Below are positions 61,852 through 64,000 of a DNA stretch of 64,000 nucleotides, piece by piece. The number at the start of each line of letters is the position of its first letter. Position 1 is the stretch's first letter. Location: assembly GCF_036178845.1 (NCBI RefSeq), contig NZ_CP108070.1, positions 8,928,001-8,992,000 on the forward strand, read 5' to 3'. The position numbers and the translations under genes were made by a program. The notes under the pieces were generated by a model that did not search any database, was not told the origin of the DNA, and saw only the letters and a program-made list of their open reading frames with translations. The DNA is from Streptomyces sp. NBC_00271. GTDB taxonomy: Bacteria > Actinomycetota > Actinomycetes > Streptomycetales > Streptomycetaceae.

Positions 61852-62328
61852 TTATTCGCGCTCACGTCGGGAGGTGCGCCGAGCCGGCCGCCGTCGCCTC
61901 TCCACGGGTTCCTTTTCCTTGCCCTCGTCTTCCTCCTCGGCCTCCTCCTCTTCGCTGTCGTCACGGCTGGTGATCCCCTTGAGGGAATCGGTGACCGCTT
62001 CCGCCGCGCCGGAGAGGGCCCCCTTGGATTTGCCCTTGGCTCCGCTCTCCATCGTGTCTCCGACGATGTCGGTCAACTGGGCGGGTGCCTTCCTCCCCGT
62101 CTCGAGGTCGAGACGGTTGCATGCTTCGGCGAAACGCAAATAGGTGTCGACACTGGCCACGACAATACGAGCGTCGATCTTGAGGATTTCGATCCCCACC
62201 AGTGACACGCGGACGAAGACATCGATGACAAGCCCGCGATCGAGAATGAGTTCCAAGACGTCGTAGAGGCTGGTGCCACCGCCACCACCGCGCGCGACAG
62301 CGCCTCCACTCTGTGGCACCACCGTCAT
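61852..62328 (-). CDS. gvpA: Gas vesicle structural protein GvpA with charged tail
   Basis: 158 residues. The GvpA core (about 20-75) reads [49 protein letters not shown], the amphipathic ribbed-shell fold. The remaining ~80 residues are a highly charged tail, first acidic ([16 protein letters not shown]) then basic ([15 protein letters not shown]), much longer than cyanobacterial GvpA (~70). ATG 62328 follows GGGAGGC. Such tails are seen in Streptomyces gvpA; true floating vesicles have rarely been seen there. Confidence 0.9.
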   Translation of the reverse strand: MTVVPQSGGAVARGGGGGTSLYDVLELILDRGLVIDVFVRVSLVGIEILKIDARIVVASVDTYLRFAEACNRLDLETGRKAPAQLTDIVGDTMESGAKGKSKGALSGAAEAVTDSLKGITSRDDSEEEEAEEEDEGKEKEPVERRRRPARRTSRRERE

Positions 62329-62356
62329 GGTGCCTCCCTTCATGGCCGTTGCGGCC

Positions 62357-62737
62357 TCAGCCCAGCCGGTCGATCTGGCCGCGGCTGTAGCGGCGCGTCC
62401 TTCGGTACTCCACCAGGTCGCCTTCGTCGTCCAGCGTCACTCGGTAGGTAGCCATCACACTCGTGGTTTCGGGGACGCGTTCCAGTTCGAGTACCTCCAC
62501 GTCGGCCTCCCAACCGGCCTCGGTGGATTTCAGTGCCGAGACGGACTCGGGGGCCCGCCCGAGCAACTCCTGAAGTTGTTCGACTGCGGAACGAATGGCC
62601 CAGGCTGCGTTGCCCTTGCCGGAGCGTCGCCGGGGGCCACCTGTGGTCCCCCGGTCCGTGCTGCGGCCACTGCTGCTGGATCGCCGCCGGGGTTCTGCTG
62701 CGGCCATGGTCTCTCCGATGGTCGGAGCGCGCGCCAT
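62357..62737 (-). CDS. gvpO: Gas vesicle protein GvpO
   Basis: 126 residues. [40 protein letters not shown] and [20 protein letters not shown] form the GvpO domain. It is the first gene of the leftward gvpO-A-F-G-J-L-S-K operon. ATG 62737 has GGAGT upstream; ATG 62707 has a better GGAGAGACC and would shorten it by 10 residues. Confidence 0.92.
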   Translation of the reverse strand: MARAPTIGETMAAAEPRRRSSSSGRSTDRGTTGGPRRRSGKGNAAWAIRSAVEQLQELLGRAPESVSALKSTEAGWEADVEVLELERVPETTSVMATYRVTLDDEGDLVEYRRTRRYSRGQIDRLG

Positions 62738-62790
62738 ACTCCACGCACGAACACTATAATTCCATCATATAGGGGTACATATCGTCGGGC
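62738..62790. promoter_or_regulatory. AT-rich promoter island of the gvp operon
   Basis: The stretch 62753-62783 (including ACTATAATTCC and CATCATATAGG) is the most AT-rich ~30 bp in this region. It lies just before gvpO and could serve both directions. No exact -35/-10 pair is asserted. Confidence 0.5.
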
Positions 62791-62986
62791 ATGGATGGCT
62801 CTGAGCGAACCTGCCCGGTGGGGCGAGGACCCGCCCCGGTGGGGCCGCATGACGTGTTCGGGGTGCTCTCAGCGGGCCGGGAGACGCGTCGCGTGCGATC
62901 CGCTTCTGTCTCAATCACTGGTTGGGCAGGGGATGTTGGCCCGTATTCGAGTGTGTTCATCTCCCCTTTCCGAAGGGAACTGCCTC
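62791..62986. other. Leader region of the charged protein
   Basis: About 200 bp between the gvp promoter island and the rightward gene; no gene recognised. GAAGGGAA lies 8 bp before the ATG at 62987. Confidence 0.4.
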
Positions 62987-63991
62987 ATGAACGACACGAC
63001 CAAGATCGGCCTCGCCGCCGCGGTCGCAGCCGGTTATGTGCTCGGACGTACGAAGAAAGCCCGTTTCGCCTTCGGGCTGGCAACCTATCTCGCAGGTCGC
63101 CGATTTGGGCTAGATCCGCAGCAGCTGGTGACGACCGGCCTGAAGAAACTCAGTGACGTTCCTGGAGTCGCCGAGCTGAACGAGCAGGTGCGCGGCGAGC
63201 TGCTGGACGCCGGACGCAAAGCCCTGGCCGCCACCGCCGACCGGCGCCTCGCCGACCTCGCCGACTCTCTCCACGAGCGCACGCTGCGCATCGGTGAGGA
63301 GAAGGGCGAGGAGGAAGAGGGCGAGGAAGAACCGGAGGAGGGCGAGGAGCGCTACGAAGACGAGGAGGAGACGGAGGGCGAGGAGGAACCGGAGGAGACG
63401 GAGGGCGAGGAGGAACCGGAGGAGGAAGAGGGCGAGGAAGAGCCTGAGGGGGAATTCGAAGAAGAAGAGGAGGAGGAAGAGGAGGAAGAGGAACCGGAGG
63501 CAGAAGAACCGGAGGCGGAAGCGGAGGAGGAAGAAGAAGAGGAAGAAGAACCGGAGGAGGAGGAAGAGCCGGAGGAAGAGCCGGAGGAAGAGGCTGAGGA
63601 GGAGCCGCCACGGCGTCGTCGCCGCCCCGTAGCGGGAAGGAAGCACGCGGTCAAACCCTCTCCCCGTAGGGCGGCCGCCAAGGAAGCCGCTCCCGCGAGG
63701 AAGAGGACTCCTGCGAGGAGGACTCCCGAGAAGAAGGCTCCCGCGAAGAAGACCGCGGCGCAGAGGCCCCCGGCCAAGAAGGCGGCGGCGCAGAGGCCCG
63801 CGGCCAAGAAGACTGCTGCCAAGAAGTCGGCGCCGGCGAAGAAGACCGCGAAGAAGTCGCCGCCCCCTGCCAAGAAGGCGGCGGCGAAGAGGGCACCGAC
63901 GAAGAGCGCGTCCGCGAAGAAGGCCCCGTCCAAGAAGGCGGCCCCCGCGAAGAAGGCGACTGCCAAGAAGACTCCTGCGCGGCGGAGGTAG
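62987..63991 (+). CDS. Polyampholyte: acidic Glu-rich plus histone H1-like Lys/Ala/Pro-rich protein
   Basis: 334 residues. The first ~100 are ordinary: [40 protein letters not shown], and a Leu/Arg helix, resembling small Streptomyces proteins found in gvp regions. Residues ~105-205 are nearly pure Glu with Pro/Gly (blocks of [13 protein letters not shown]). The last ~120 are KKxAAAKK-type repeats as in histone H1 ([20 protein letters not shown]). It is divergent from gvpO. The cationic tail would bind DNA, RNA or the acidic tract itself. Role unknown; possible link to the charged tail of GvpA. Confidence 0.75.
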   Translation: MNDTTKIGLAAAVAAGYVLGRTKKARFAFGLATYLAGRRFGLDPQQLVTTGLKKLSDVPGVAELNEQVRGELLDAGRKALAATADRRLADLADSLHERTLRIGEEKGEEEEGEEEPEEGEERYEDEEETEGEEEPEETEGEEEPEEEEGEEEPEGEFEEEEEEEEEEEEPEAEEPEAEAEEEEEEEEEPEEEEEPEEEPEEEAEEEPPRRRRRPVAGRKHAVKPSPRRAAAKEAAPARKRTPARRTPEKKAPAKKTAAQRPPAKKAAAQRPAAKKTAAKKSAPAKKTAKKSPPPAKKAAAKRAPTKSASAKKAPSKKAAPAKKATAKKTPARRR

Positions 63992-63994
63992 GTC

Positions 63995-64000
63995 ATGGCC
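63995..64000 (+). CDS. Start of a further gene (two codons only)
   Basis: ATGGCC at the right edge follows GGCGGAGGTAGGTC, a strong ribosome site, directly after the preceding stop. Nothing can be said of the product. Confidence 0.4.

Overview
This window comes from a high-GC actinomycete, almost certainly a Streptomyces. The signs are: very GC-rich third codon positions, GTG/TTG starts with GGAGG-type ribosome sites, two giant LAL-type LuxR regulators, an SsgA-like sporulation protein, a Streptomyces-type gvpO-A-F-G-J-L-S-K gas-vesicle operon, a GH46 chitosanase and IucA/IucC siderophore synthetases. No rRNA, tRNA or CRISPR array was seen.

Layout. (1) 1-13.5 kb is accessory DNA: a partial nitroreductase, a MarR regulator, decayed IS110-like and IS5-like transposases around an AT-richer SsgA-like gene, a LAL regulator, an extra Sua5/YrdC protein, a beta-carbonic anhydrase, and the eroded core of an integrated element (truncated DnaC-like loader, phage-type replication protein, Xre repressor, excisionase, tyrosine integrase). 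(2) 13.5-28 kb is mixed chromosomal DNA: CorA, an AlkZ-like protein followed by an 18-bp tandem array, LysE/LysR, a tautomerase, a secreted trypsin, a second LAL regulator, and a GAF-LuxR regulator separated from two overlapping acyl-CoA ligase genes by a 178-bp inverted-repeat element. (3) 28-40.6 kb is a purine-to-glycerate catabolic island: NCS2 permease, deaminase, uricase, UraH and UraD feed the allantoin route; Gcl, Hyi and GlxR turn the resulting glyoxylate into glycerate; a catalase can destroy uricase-derived peroxide. (4) 40.6-53 kb holds chitosanase, an MFS/HxlR pair, a thioesterase, a phosphatase, AlaA with a divergent HxlR regulator, two secreted/anchored proteins (one VWA) and a divergent pair of NIS siderophore synthetases. 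(5) 53-57.5 kb is a Ser/Thr kinase followed by an FHA-flavin monooxygenase fusion. (6) 57.6-64 kb holds small stress-type proteins, the gvp operon and a divergent, extremely charged Glu-rich/Lys-Ala-rich protein.

The strongest regulatory reading is in region 3. Two operator types recur there. A TCAACA-N3-TGTTGA palindrome sits on the -35 box of both the catalase and the uraD promoters with identical promoter geometry. A 36-bp double-site element, with sites 21 bp apart, precedes both gcl and hyi-glxR. This suggests one regulator for urate oxidation plus peroxide defence and another for glyoxylate use. The most unusual protein is the FHA-monooxygenase fusion next to a membrane Ser/Thr kinase: a candidate phospho-controlled redox enzyme.
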